DNA of 64,000 bases, taken from assembly GCA_032358165.1 (NCBI GenBank), contig JAALGY010000047.1, forward strand, positions 62,001 through 126,000, given 5' to 3'. The notes beneath the pieces are model-generated. The model ran no database searches, had not been told where the DNA came from, and saw nothing but the letters and a program-made list of their open reading frames with translations. This DNA is from Diplosphaera chodatii (lineage: Eukaryota; Chlorophyta; Trebouxiophyceae; Prasiolales; Stichococcaceae). Positions 1 through 10,650 of the stretch are shown here, piece by piece (position 1 is the stretch's first letter; each line of letters opens with the position of its first letter). Position numbers and translations under genes: made by a program.

Positions 1-724
1 GGTGCGAACTTCAGCTACATGCGTGCTATATTGAATGCTGCTTGCTGCAGACCTGAGTGCCTGTGAACACTGCGCTGTTGAGCTACTTGCCCTCTGCTCC
101 CTGTACAACACCACTGTGCAGCTTTCTGAGGAGTGTTGCGCTGCTGGCTGCAGTGGGAGTTCAGCTCGGAGCAGGCAGCGCGCATAACGGCGGCATGGCA
201 GGCATACAGGCAGCCCTTCAATGGTGAGCATGCACCGACAGTGTATCAGCTTCCGCTCACCCGCTTGAATATATACAGCAGTCCAGGACAACAGCGCTTG
301 GATGTGCTAACTCCAGCAGCTGTTGCTGTGCCAGTGAGCAGCATCCTGTGGGGACTGCTTCTGAGACGCCACTGCCCAATCCACTGCAGGGCCGGCAAAG
401 CCGATGCTTCAGACCGGCAGTGTACCCGCAATCAAGAAGCCAGCGCCCAAGCCGACACGCAAAGCGGCGCGCAAGCCGACGCGCAAGCCGACCCGCAAGC
501 CGACGCGCAAGCCGACACGCAAGCCGACCCGCAAGCCGACGCGCAAGCGGCCGACGCCCAAGCGGCGGCCAACTCGCAAGCTGCCCAAGGCCTGCGGCGG
601 CAAGTGCGGCAAGAAGAAGCCTGCCACGCCCCGGAAGGCAGCCCCGCTGCGGCAGCGGCCCACCCGGAAGCGGACGCTGCCAAAGGCGTGCGGCGGCAAG
701 TGTGGGAAGCCCAAGCGCGGATAG
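1..724 (+). CDS. 3' end of an M43-like metalloprotease gene with a Lys/Arg-rich tail (5' end outside window)
   Basis: Two exons are clear: 154-223 and 390-724, joined in phase 1. The first encodes WEFSSEQAARITAAWQAYRQ, which matches the end of the M43 catalytic domain in the two minus-strand proteases of this window (there [20 protein letters not shown]). The second starts GPAKPMLQTG and continues into tandem Pro-Thr-Arg-Lys units, then two Cys-bearing blocks (KACGGKCGK) and a stop at 722-724. The catalytic exons lie left of the window, so activity cannot be judged. Family knowledge: M43 pappalysin-like enzymes are zinc endopeptidases, usually secreted. The basic tail could bind acidic wall polymers, but that is inference. 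Bases 1-153 show no confident exon. The same two exons recur, decayed, at 8693-9178. Confidence 0.6.
452..547 (+). repeat. 12-bp coding minisatellite (Pro-Thr-Arg-Lys units)
   Basis: Eight consecutive 12-bp units of the form CCGACNCGCAAG encode PTRK, with one AARK variant, inside the last exon of the plus-strand M43-like gene. The duplicate copy near 8960 keeps only one or two units, so the array has expanded or contracted since the tandem duplication. Confidence 0.85.
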
Positions 725-1994
725 ATCATCGCAATAGCAGCTGGTCAGCGGAGCACTCGAAAAAGGCAGCGGCAGAGTAGGTGTCAGATAGCAGGCTAGG
801 TCAGCACTGAACAGCTGTGACCAGTAGCAATGGAAGCTGGATATTATTGAGTGGGAGTGTCATTTTGCTTTCATTTTGTGTTTGAAAGCACTGATGCAGG
901 TCATCAGCAGGGCTCCGATGTTCGTACTTCCACCTGATGGAACCCCAGCCATGTGTAATTGATTTCTATGCTTGGGGGTCTATAGCCATTCCTGCAGCCT
1001 CCATTCCTGCGCGTGCTTTGCCATGTGCCAGAACTCAATCGAAAGAGGAATTGGACCGTATGATGTCTGTAGCTTGAAATGTGGTTACATGCACACCTAA
1101 AGTAAGATCTGATCAGCATCAGGCGCCTGCTGCAAAGTGCAGCAGATGGCCGTCGTTTGTGTCCTCAAAAAGTGCTGGCAGAATTGCTGCCAAATAATCT
1201 TGCCGTGGCGAACTAGCCAGGGCGTGCGCACACAAATGAAAGGCAACATATCAACGCAGCAACAGACACAATACAAGCAGGGCTGCCAAACGACACGTAT
1301 AACTTCATCAGGAGCATTCTGTGGAAGATGGTGAAATATATCACGCACTCCTGTGCAGATTCACAGTCAACGTATCAAATTGCACACTGATATGAATGGT
1401 CGCACTGATTTGGCTGCTGATCGTGCTGGGAATCTGCAGTGCCGCCGCTTCGTCTACTCTACATGCTGCAGTGTACTCGCAGCCTTCGTTGACCTGGGTA
1501 CACCAGGAGCCCTTGTCTAAACACCTGATGCTGTCTTGATGTTGCTGCGTGGCGAGCTGGGTCTCATTGCTGTTCCTGTGGATCTTGTGTCCACATTGTA
1601 CACGGTGTTCCGAGTTGCGCCCTCTTGAACAGAAGAAGCGTCTTGCGGCCTGACACCCTGGTCGAGGCGACAGCTCAGCAAGGCTGCAGCGTTGCGTTCT
1701 TCAGTCTTCTTGATAGCTGCGTGCCGGCGGCTGCCTCAGCCAGACCCCTCCCTCCGGCTGAAGGCGCGGCGCTGACTCGCCCGGCGCTGACCTGCCACAG
1801 GCCCGTAGTACCACCTGCAGCGACAGGGCACCGTGTCATATGAACGCTTGCTTGCGGATGCAGTCCCCTGCCCGTCTCACCTTGCAGTCACAGAGTCACA
1901 TGTCTATATCTGAGGTGACACACTGCTGTGGTCACCATCCTCACGATGCGGCTGCAGCGGCACTTCCAAGCCAGTCCGAGAGCAGAGTGCAGCG
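725..1994. other. Spacer between convergent M43 genes, no gene found
   Basis: No reading frame here has the composition or splice structure seen in neighbouring genes. Parts are recognisably duplicated at 9179-10650, for example the TCCTCAAAAAGTGCTG block at about 1162 and 9753. It presumably holds the 3' untranslated regions of both convergent protease genes. Confidence 0.6.
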
Positions 1995-4900
1995 TCAGCT
2001 GCGCCTCGACGCTGTAAAGTCGGCCCACCTGTAGTACACCCGGCCGTTGATGATGACCCTGACGCGCTGCCACCGGTACCGCCGCCGCCGCGTGGGCGTC
2101 GCTGCAGTTGGTGGCGTTGGGGTGGGGTCGGTGGCACTGCCGCCGTCGACCACACCGCCTGCAGGAGGCATGGCCGGCATGTCAGATGCCATGCACAGTG
2201 CTCCGTCAACACAGACAATACTGACCTAGGTGAGTGGAGCCAACTTTCGCCTTCTGCACAATCGGTGCTCAGGCTCTACGTGCCACAAAGCCCAAGCATG
2301 TGGTCCCCTATCGAACAGGGTCCTCACAGACCGGCACAACAAGCACAACTCCCCAGCAATGCTGCAGCTGGTGTGGTAGCTGAGATCATGTGGGCACACC
2401 GTCCACACATGACGTGCGCACCAGCGTCTGCTGGCGGGTCGATGGGAGCTGGCATGTCCACCACTGCGGGTTCATCGGGGATGGGTGTGTCAACAACAGC
2501 GCCGTCAGCAGGCTCGGGCTGCGGCTGAGTGACCACTTCTGGCGTCGGCTCTGGCGTCGGCTCAGGGGTCGGCTCAGGGGTCGGCTCTGGCGTCGGCTCA
2601 GGCGTCGGCTCGGGCGTCGGCTCGGGCGTCGGCTCTGGCGTCGGCTCTGGTGTTGGCTCCGGGGTGGGCTCAGGGGTTGGCTCGGGCGTCGGCTCTGGTG
2701 TTGGCTCCGGTGTGGGCTCTGGCGTCGGCTCTGACGTTGGCTCCGGTGTGGGCTCTGGCGTCGGCTCAGGGGTTGGCTCCGGTGTGGGTTCGGGTGTTGG
2801 CTCGGGCGTCGGCTCAGGTGTTGGCTCAGGCGTCGGCTCAGGGGTTGGCTCAGGGGTTGGCTCTGGGGTCGGCTCAGGGGTTGGCTCTGGGGTCGGCTCG
2901 GGCGTGGGCTCTGGGGTTGGTTCTGGCGTCGGCTCAGGGGTCGGCTCTGGGGTTGGGGACGGCGTCGGCTCTGGCGTCGGCTCAGGGGTTGGCTCCGGGG
3001 TGGGGGCAGGGGTCGGCTCAGGGGTCGGCTCAGGGGTTGGCGCGGGCTGGGCAGCGCCGGCGGTCACGGTGCCGGAGAACTGCGACTGGCGGTACTGCTG
3101 CCACGCGGCCGTCATGCGCGCTGACTGCAGCGCCGTGAACTGCCACCTGCACCCAGCAATTGCATTGGTTCAATGTCCCTGTCGTTCTAAACTGCCGGCG
3201 AGAGGGCATACCAACGAGTTGACTGTCGGAGATATCTGGTGCCACTGCAGGAGCAGGCAGAGGCGCCCAATGTAGCCGTCACAGCCAAATTGGACAGCCA
3301 GAAGGAAAGTACGCACATGCACGCATCGTAGGTGTAGCCCATGTAGCTGCAGCACAGCACAGCACAGCAGTGTCAGCACACTTCTTTGATGCATCAGGCA
3401 ACTGCAAACTCGCACAGCAGAAACGATAACAGCTGCCATGTCCTCACTTGTTGACCGGGTCGAACATTCCTGCAGCGGCAAGAGCACACAGTCAGCCATG
3501 CCACCACCATATGAGCAGCCTGTGCACTCGAACCCTCAGCAGCAACCTGTTACGTGGTCCTGCATGCGGGCGCTATTAACAATGGCCGGGCCACACCTTG
3601 GTCTGAAGGGCGATTGGGGCACGAGTTTGGCAGCGTGGAGCCCTGGGGGTAGCAATTGTCTGCAGCAGATGCAGGAGGGACACGCTGGTCAGAATAAGTG
3701 CTTCAGCATCTGCTTCAGCTGTGCAGGACATAAGCAGCGGCTGCCCTCTCCAGGGTCATCAATGCCTGACGTCAGATAGTCAACCAAGGCAGTGCACATC
3801 ATGCAAGGGCAGCAGCAGGACAATCAACTCACAGTTTGCGTCGGACATCTGGGGCGTGTCATTGCACCCATCGTTGCTCTGCAGGCAGGTGCCAACAGCA
3901 GGGCATCAGCGCTGGCTCCACTGCAACAAGCCTAGCCTGAGACGTGCACATGCTGCAGCGGACAGCTGGCAGAGCACGTCATGCTTCAGGGTGGGACCAC
4001 GCAAGCTCACCTCAGAGCAGCCTCCAACAAAGGGGTGGCTCAGGCCCAGCCTGCACGCCCAGAGAAGCCCATTCAGCGTGTACATGCAGCCAACGTTGCC
4101 GTCAGTACCGTTGACTGTCCGTGATGCCGTTCATGACTCCGGTTGCACATGCTGGCCCTGACTCCTGCAGACGGTCACTATGGACACCCTCCGTCCACGC
4201 GGAGCTCACCAGTGGCCGGCCTCGTGGACGGCGTTCATGCCGACGTTGTAGCCGCCGTAGAAGGACCCTGGCAGCGTGCCCAGGTCGACCGTCACGCCGT
4301 CATAGGGGGAGTACACGGTGCCGCCGCCCCAGGGGTTGCTGGCCACCCTGCAGCGCACCACCACAACAGTTGCTGTAACAACCTGACGCTCCGTTCAGCA
4401 CGGCCCATGGTGTGTTTGCATCCAGCGAGTTGAACAAGCGCTTGAGAGGCAGCGCCCGGCAGCGCTGCGCAACCGTTTTTGGGAAATCTACCCGATGATG
4501 CCGCCGTTGTTCAGGGATGTCACCCAGATGTTGAGGTCGGCGCCATTGCCCTGCCTAGTGGCGACCTGCATCTCGCCCTGAAAGGGCGAGAAGATGTCGA
4601 TCGGATACCTGCATGTGCAGCATGAACCCTGGGGTATACAAAGTGGATGACGTGTGTATTCTCGCACAGCTGCGGGATTTGACCGGCTGACCGCCCCGTG
4701 CCAATCCTGCACAGGATGCAGCAGCAGCAGCAGTACACAGAGTAGCTCGTGTTCGAGCGGTTGGTCGGCTCACCAGCTTGAGTTGACGTGCTTTGTCAGG
4801 CCGGAGAAAACGAACTCAAAATTGGACGGTGCGTACGCCTGGTTCAGCACGTCGATCTGCTTGGAGGCCATGTCGTCCGTCACACCGAAGTTGCCGTCTG

Positions 4901-6410
4901 CACAAACATAAAAACCATATGTCGCCATCAATGCGAAGCTGGTTGGATGCTGAGGGCTCTGGTGACCTTGTACAGCTGCTACCCGACCCTGCTGCTGTTG
5001 CATTTCCGGCGGCGGCTGCGCTGCCACCTGCTGCCCGTGGCACAGCAAGCGCACCGGGGCTGATGTAGTGGAAGTAGGTGTTGATGGTGGCGGTGGCAGC
5101 TGCCAGGCGCGCGTCCAGCAGCTGCTTGATGCGGGGTGCCAGCGCCTCTGTCGCCGCCGCAGCAATCTGCACAGAGACACATCATATTTGATCTTCTAGG
5201 TGTTGCTGTCAAACCTGAGAGCAACCTCTCCAGGCTGCTCACATGCGGCAGGCGGTCAGACACTGTCAGCCGTGGCTCTCAGCACCGCAATATGCAGCTC
5301 TGCTGGGCACGACCAGAAGCGCTAGCTCATCAGAGGTTTCTCATTTTATGCTAGAGCGTTAGCCCACAAGGGTGATAACGCCTATGCAACTGCTACTGAG
5401 GCCTTTACACCTGCTACTACGCTAAGAAGTGCACACCGCCGCGTCGTCGTCGTGGGCGCAGCTCGCCTTCTGCTGCAGGGGGGGCACGCCAGCTGGCTTG
5501 GGCCCCACCGGCGACAGCGCCACCACATCAGCGTAGCTCAGCGGCTCACCGCCTGACACCTGCGTGTGCACAAGCGCCAGCGGCTTATGCGCCGCGGGGC
5601 AGCGGGACACCCGCACGTCCACGAAGCATGCCCAGACTCTTGCCAAAGCAGGCCAGATCGCAAGCATACAGCCCCTGAAGCAAAGTTGAGGAAGAGAGGG
5701 GTGGACAGGAGTGGACAGGGGTCATGTCAAAGGCACCTGCTGCAGGCGGCGGGCAAAGGGGGCGTGGCTGTGGCTGCTGATATGGCTGTGGCTGTGGCCA
5801 TGAGCATGGCTGTGGCGCTCGAACCTGCCGTGTGGCCCGAGCAGCTGCCGGCGGCGGCCGACCACCGATGCTCCGGCACTCGCGTTGGCAGAGGCGTCGG
5901 CGCCAGCGCCAGCCGCTGCAGCCTGTGCCATCGCAAGAATCACCAAGTCAGTCTCCGGTTGCGAGTCGCGGGCCCCAAGATGTGTATGATGCAAGCAGCA
6001 GAGAAGGAAGTCACATCGCTGGTTATGTCGCGTACTGCCTCAATTGCCACGTTTGCCATGACAATACCTGTACTAGAGCTGTGCTTATGTCAGTGTAGGG
6101 ACGCCTCGCAGCACGTGCCAGCACAGGCCGACTATGCTGCGTATATAGCAGCAGCGGTGCGAGGATACATGATGATCAAGTGTGTCTCCAGATTCTCATG
6201 TCGTTACCACACAGGGTGGGGTATCACCTCCTTGGCAAATTCCGCCAACACCGCAGCCCGCTGCGCTGCGAGGAATGCCTTGTACTCGCGCCCCGGCTGC
6301 TCGGGGTTCGCCCTGTCGGCCGCCGCGGGCGCCGCCGCCAGCAGCACCGCCGCAAACGCCAGGCAGACCGCCGCCACTGCTGATGTGGCGCACCGCTGAT
6401 GTGGCGCCAT
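1995..6410 (-). CDS. Secreted M43 (pappalysin-like) zinc metalloprotease with a long Thr-Pro-Glu-Pro linker, copy A
   Basis: Fourteen exons join in phase into 690 aa: 6410-6228, 5922-5737, 5559-5437, 5166-5055, 4897-4774, 4608-4492, 4347-4210, 4050-4011, 3878-3833, 3659-3597, 3469-3448, 3346-3317, 3146-2422, 2158-1995. The ATG at 6410 opens a signal peptide (about 1-31, [11 protein letters not shown] core). A propeptide-like region has His-rich [11 protein letters not shown]. The catalytic domain has HEAGHWLGLSH (323-333), split by an intron after the W, and the Met-turn [12 protein letters not shown] (Met 387). FTALQSARM closes the domain. Then come about 170 residues of TPEP repeats, an acidic Pro stretch, and a basic C-terminus ([12 protein letters not shown]) ending YYRWADF. 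Family knowledge: M43 enzymes cleave extracellular proteins; the substrate here is unknown. It is the tandem paralogue of the gene at 10651-14401. Exon 11 is only 22 nt. Confidence 0.88.
2537..3050 (-). repeat. 12-bp coding minisatellite (Thr-Pro-Glu-Pro linker), about 40 units
   Basis: Degenerate 12-bp units (plus-strand GGCGTCGGCTCT) encode TPEP on the minus strand in exon 13 of M43 copy A. The equivalent part of copy B (about 10765-10925) has only about 12 units of TPAP/TPRP. The opposite strand reads as a long open Gly-Val-Gly-Ser frame, which is a by-product of the repeat. Confidence 0.95.
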
Positions 6411-8039
6411 GATGGCAGGTGTCCCCAACGGCCCTGGCTGTGGCTGACGTGCGAGCTGGGGTGGCGACCCTGGCGTCAGGCGGTCCACCTGTCAGCGCTG
6501 CCTGCAGCAGCACAGTGCTGAATGTCAGAAGTCTGGGTGGGGATCCACCCACCATTCCGCGTGGGTAGTGCCCGCGCAGGCAGTATTTGCAATACTGCAG
6601 GGTCGGGTGCATTCGCCCCGGACGAGCTGTCCGCCGCTATTGCTCTGTCTGTACGCCCGCAGAACATCGACATGTGCTCTCGGGGAATTTGGCAACATGC
6701 CAGATGATTGATGTCGTCAGGCACTGAAATGCGGACGGTCGGTCGTGATTCTTGCGACGTGCGGACCCCCATAGAAAGGATGCACGGCAGAATGGATGAT
6801 TCGTATCATTTATCAAGGCACAGGGGCCATCGGCGACGCTTCGCATCATGCCGAGACGTCGACGGAGCCCGGATGAGTGACTGATTGATGTTGCCGCCGA
6901 CTTCGGTGGCCGCACTTGCAATCGCTTCGTCACCCACTGACGTCTCATAGACTATCACTGTCATATCAGCACGAATCGAGGTGTACGAGACTCGCGCCGC
7001 ATAACATGCCGATGACTGCACACGCCAAGACGCTGCGGGTGTGGCAAACGACAGCCATCCATTATGCCTTGCTCCCTCGCAACCCCAAAGGATCGCACAT
7101 CAGTGGAGAGCGGTCTTGGTGGACGCCGTGGCGGTGCGGGCAGCATAGAGCGGGAATCACGAGCTGCAGTGCCGAGGTCAAGCTACGGCCGTGTAGTCGA
7201 TGCAGCCACTCAATCGGCGCCGTGGGCCATCACCACCGGCCCAATTGAGATGGCACCAAGGTATGCAGCTTTAAGATGATGCTCAGGCACACAAGTACGT
7301 GCGTGCAGCGGCTCTAAGGTCCGCAGCAGCCGCTGCACCTTGTCTGACGGACCCGATGCCACGTTTGGCACACACGAGACGGTCTTTCGACCTCGATCGG
7401 CAATAAGCCCGCTATTATAGCTGCTCTGGATGACACTATGTCTCATCAACCACAGTGGCGTGCAAACGAGAGCGTTTGGACGGCCGTGTACCTGGTGAGC
7501 AGTCTGTGTCGGTCACCGCTTGATGGAAGCGAGCCGACCGACGAGCTGACGTCAATGCCGCTTGGTGTTCGGCGATGGGGGTGGCGGCCGGTGCGCCGGC
7601 GAGCCTTCTGCGCGAGCTGTGGAAGGCGGAGCAGAAGGTGGAACAGCTATGACGCAGGAAAAGGTGTAGTCGGCAGCCCCGATACAACCCTCGTATATGT
7701 GGCCCTACCAGTGGCAACAGGTAATCGCACGAAAGTTGGCAACCGCAGTACAGGCGGCGTGCAGCCCGCCGATGCGCGTTACACGCCGCAACGCCACTGG
7801 CAAAACGCTAGGTCTGGATCAATGCAAGCGATTGCCGTTGCACGAGGGCGTTTGCTGCGCAGCCGCCGCCGCTGAAAGGGGGGTGTGGGGCCTGGCCAGC
7901 ACAAGCCGTGGTACAGCCGATCTCCCAACGTGGCAGGCTTCTGACCCCCCGGCTGACCGGCCGCCTGACGTAGAGCACCATCAGCCCTGCCCCACGTACA
8001 GCGGTGATGAGTGGCCCACCTCAGCAGCTCATCATCGCC
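6411..8039. other. Upstream region of M43 copy A; duplicated non-coding DNA with conserved blocks
   Basis: No gene was found. The region holds the presumed promoter of M43 copy A (transcribed leftward) and the former 3' flank of the BCS1-like gene. Compared with 14402-16041, most of it has diverged, but some blocks are nearly unchanged: about 6566-6620, 7534-7570 (36 nt identical, containing TGACGTCA) and 7698-7770. Confidence 0.6.
6581..6597. promoter_or_regulatory. Dyad CAGTATT-N3-AATACTG upstream of M43 copy A
   Basis: A perfect 7-bp inverted repeat with a 3-bp spacer lies about 170 bp upstream of the M43 copy A ATG. It sits in a block (GTAGTGCCCGCGCAGGCAG just before it) that is also kept upstream of copy B. 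A role as a protein-binding site is inference. Confidence 0.4.
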
Positions 8040-8570
8040 GCCGCCGCCGCCGTCGCTCTTGGCCAAGCTGGCGGCAAGCTTGTCCCCAGGGGCAGCGGCT
8101 GCTGGGGCGCTGCTATTGCCATGGCGGCCGGCCCCGCTGCCTGGACCCTCGTGCAGCGCCTCCAGCAGTGCCGCCGACGTCGCCGCCGTCGCTCCGGGCT
8201 CCTGCCGGTAGCTCATCAGGCGCCCCTGCAGCAGGCAGCGCAGGCCAGCTCCACTTTTCCTGCTCTCGTGCATGACCGTGTCCATGTCAAGCACTGCAGA
8301 TGTGTCGTGCAGCCACTCGAGGGAGCACCTCTTGGCAGCCGCACAAATGTGCTTCCACAGGAAGCACCTGCAGCCGGGTGATGCTCGCTGCGCCGCCAGG
8401 CACGCACTTCGGAACTCGCTGGCGTGAACCGCCAAGGCGGCTGAGGACACCGCTGCCCCAGCCGCCGCTGCTGCCATCACTGGTTTTGTCTCAGCAGAGC
8501 CGCTGCCATCACCCATAGCAACAGTTGCTGCTGCTGCTGATGCTGCTGCCGTGTGCGTGTGTCCACTGAC
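8040..8570 (-). pseudogene. BCS1-like 3' fragment (duplication relic)
   Basis: The last exon here ([15 protein letters not shown] context) and the 3' part of the preceding Ala-rich exon match the end of the intact BCS1-like gene at 16042-16590. Three features mark it as dead: no upstream AAA exons are present; the exon before the intron is 1 nt shorter than its intact copy between GAGTTC and the CGGCTGCAG splice site, which shifts the frame; and the stop codon of the intact copy is lost, so the frame runs on to about 7779. An Ala-rich fr ame of 303 codons is open across it by composition. Confidence 0.75.
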
Positions 8571-8692
8571 TGTGATGCACCCGTGCTGTACACCAATCAA
8601 TCTGTCATGCCTGTGATTGTGCGCTGCAGAGGTGTTCAGCAGCTGCTCCCACCAGCGATAGCCTGCTGACACGACTGTGCTGTAGCTCACAG

Positions 8693-9178
8693 TGATGAGC
8701 TCAGCACCGAGCAGACAGCCCGCATGACAGCGGCATGGCAGGCTTGCCAGCAGCCCTTCCGCGGTGAGACCCCACCGACATCTGAGCAGTTGACCTGCAC
8801 TGGTAAGCCCATCCAGATCAGCGTCGCTCGATGTGCCCAGTGTGCAGTCTGTCGCAGTATCTGTTTCCAGCGTCGTCCAGGGGAAAGGCCAAAAGAAGCT
8901 GCCAACTCACAGCAGGCCCGGCGAAGCCGATGCTTCAGACCGGCAGCGTGCCTGCCATCAAGCGGCCGCCCAAGCCGACGCGCAAGCGAATGCAGATGCT
9001 GAGCCGGAAGCCGACGCCCAAGCTGCCTAGGGCCTGTGGTATCGGCAAGTGCGGCATGAAGAAGGCGGCAACGCCCTGCAAAGCTGCGCCGCTTGCTGCT
9101 GCAGCGTCTCACTTGACAGCGGACGCTGCCAAAGGCGTGCGGCGGGGCGGCGAGTGCGGCAAGCCCAGCACGGATAGA
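8693..9178 (+). pseudogene. M43-like 3' fragment with basic tail (duplication relic)
   Basis: The segment copies the two exons at 154-223 and 390-724. The first reads [20 protein letters not shown]; relative to its parent it has a 1-nt insertion at the start plus an in-frame TGA in the parental frame. The tail exon keeps GPAKPMLQTGSVPAIK, a few PTRK-like units and CGIGKCGMK, ending near 9178. Everything upstream belongs to the BCS1 relic, so the protease domain is missing. A 116-codon frame from an ATG at 8831 stays open and could still be translated as a small basic protein, but I see no promoter evidence. Confidence 0.65.
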
Positions 9179-10650
9179 TGACCAACATCAGCCTCTGGCT
9201 GTGCTGCGCGGGGTAGAACATTGCTCTGGTTCGAGAGGCAGTGAGGCAGCGCGAACATAGGTGGCAGATAGCAGGCCAGCAACATCGGATGGCGGTGATC
9301 AGTAGCGACTTGATATGATTGGGTGGGACTGGTATTTGGCTTGAGAGCGCAAAGAGCCGCAAACGCAGATCAGCAGCTCTCTTGCTCTCCACCCTGTTAC
9401 GTGATCAACCCTAGTCATGGCCCAAATGTGTACATACCATCGATCATTTCTGCGATTGGCATGCCAGGCCAGGCATGGTGAGCTGCCTGTTGTGACTAGT
9501 TGATGACGCTGTGGTACATCCAGCAAATGCAGGTGCGTGTGTGGCGAGTGCTTCAGCGGAGTTTGGCAGCTGATAGCAGGTGCGCTGCGTGCTCATCAGC
9601 GCTGCAAATGAATGGCGTCTTACAATCCTTGCACATGATATGTCGACCTATCGGCTTTGTGGTGAGTTGACTGGTGGTTACACGCACAGCAACTGCACAA
9701 TCAGCAAATACAGATAGACCTGCTGCGGAATGCAGCGAAAAACTGTGCGCACATGTCCTCAAAAAGTGCTGCATGGCAGAGTCCTGCCAGATAGACAACA
9801 TCACGGCGGCGAATAAGCCTGCCGGTGCATACACAAAGATGCAACTCTGTGTCATAACAACAAACATGCACAACACAACAGGCTGTCGAACACGACTACT
9901 GCAACGACACAATACGTACTTCAGCAGCGCTGAATGGGGAAGTGATGAAACCTACGACACATTGTAGTGCAGATAAATTGAATACGTGCATCTGCACACC
10001 GATATCAATGAATGCACTGATCCCGGACTGCTGCAACGGCTGTGCTGGGAAACTGCATTGCTGCCGCTTGGTCTGACTTGCTTGCTTGCTGCACTGTGTG
10101 ACTCATGTACCCCTGCCTGGCTCCAAGTAGGACAGCTAGGAGTAGGAGGTGGTGCTGTTCACCCAGTGCTGCTGTCTTGATGTTACTAGCTTGCGCCTTG
10201 CCGCTGGCTTGCTGCTGGTCCTGTGGATCCTTGTTCTACCCCTTGTACACTACTGTGTTCCGAGTCGCACCCTCTTGAACGAATGAAGTGGCCCGCTGCA
10301 CGCTGGCCGCTTGAAGTGGACCCCCCGCTCAGCATGGCTGTGCTGTGCTGAGGTCAAGCCTCTCTGTGTAGGTACAATGCCGGCAAATGCCTCAGCCGAA
10401 GTAACCGCTGCGGGTGGAGGCACGGCGCTGAGTTGCCAAGCGCTGATCTGCCACCGGTCCATAGTACCATCTGCAGTGGAGAGGCCACTGTGTCATGAAG
10501 CCGCGGTGTGTGGTAGTCCATATGAGCGCGACACAATGTCACGTTTCAGCCGCACAGCGATACGTTGAGGTCTGATGTGACAGGCTGCTGTGGTCACCAT
10601 CTGTGATACTGCTGCACAGCCACTACCAGAAAGGCAAGCGAAAAGTGGCG
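9179..10650. other. Spacer, duplicate of 725-1994, no gene found
   Basis: This stretch lies between the M43 relic and the 3' end of M43 copy B. Scattered blocks match the unit 1 spacer; no splice-consistent coding sequence was seen. It probably contains the 3' untranslated region of copy B. Confidence 0.6.

Larger units (their letters stand above)
154..8570. repeat. Tandem segmental duplication, unit 1
   Basis: This segment and 8693-16590 carry the same features in the same order and orientation: M43 3' end (+), spacer, complete M43 gene (-), spacer, BCS1-like 3' end (-). Exon lengths of the minus-strand M43 genes are identical for 11 of 13 shared exons, and several non-coding blocks are nearly identical, while introns have diverged. 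The limits given are those of recognisable homology; true breakpoints may lie slightly outside. Confidence 0.85.

Noticed and set aside
452..547. Possible CRISPR-like array
   Set aside because: Units are 12 bp with no spacers and lie in a coding exon of a eukaryotic gene.
2529..3275. 248-codon plus-strand frame of Gly-Val-Gly-Ser repeats
   Set aside because: It is the opposite strand of the TPEP-coding minisatellite in M43 copy A; the minus-strand frame is part of an in-phase 14-exon gene.
5566..6399. 277-codon plus-strand frame
   Set aside because: Antisense to exons 1-3 of M43 copy A; no domain.
7779..8690. 303-codon minus-strand frame as a real gene
   Set aside because: It is Ala-rich and open by composition; homology to the BCS1 3' exons shifts frame inside it and the parental stop is lost, so it is a relic.
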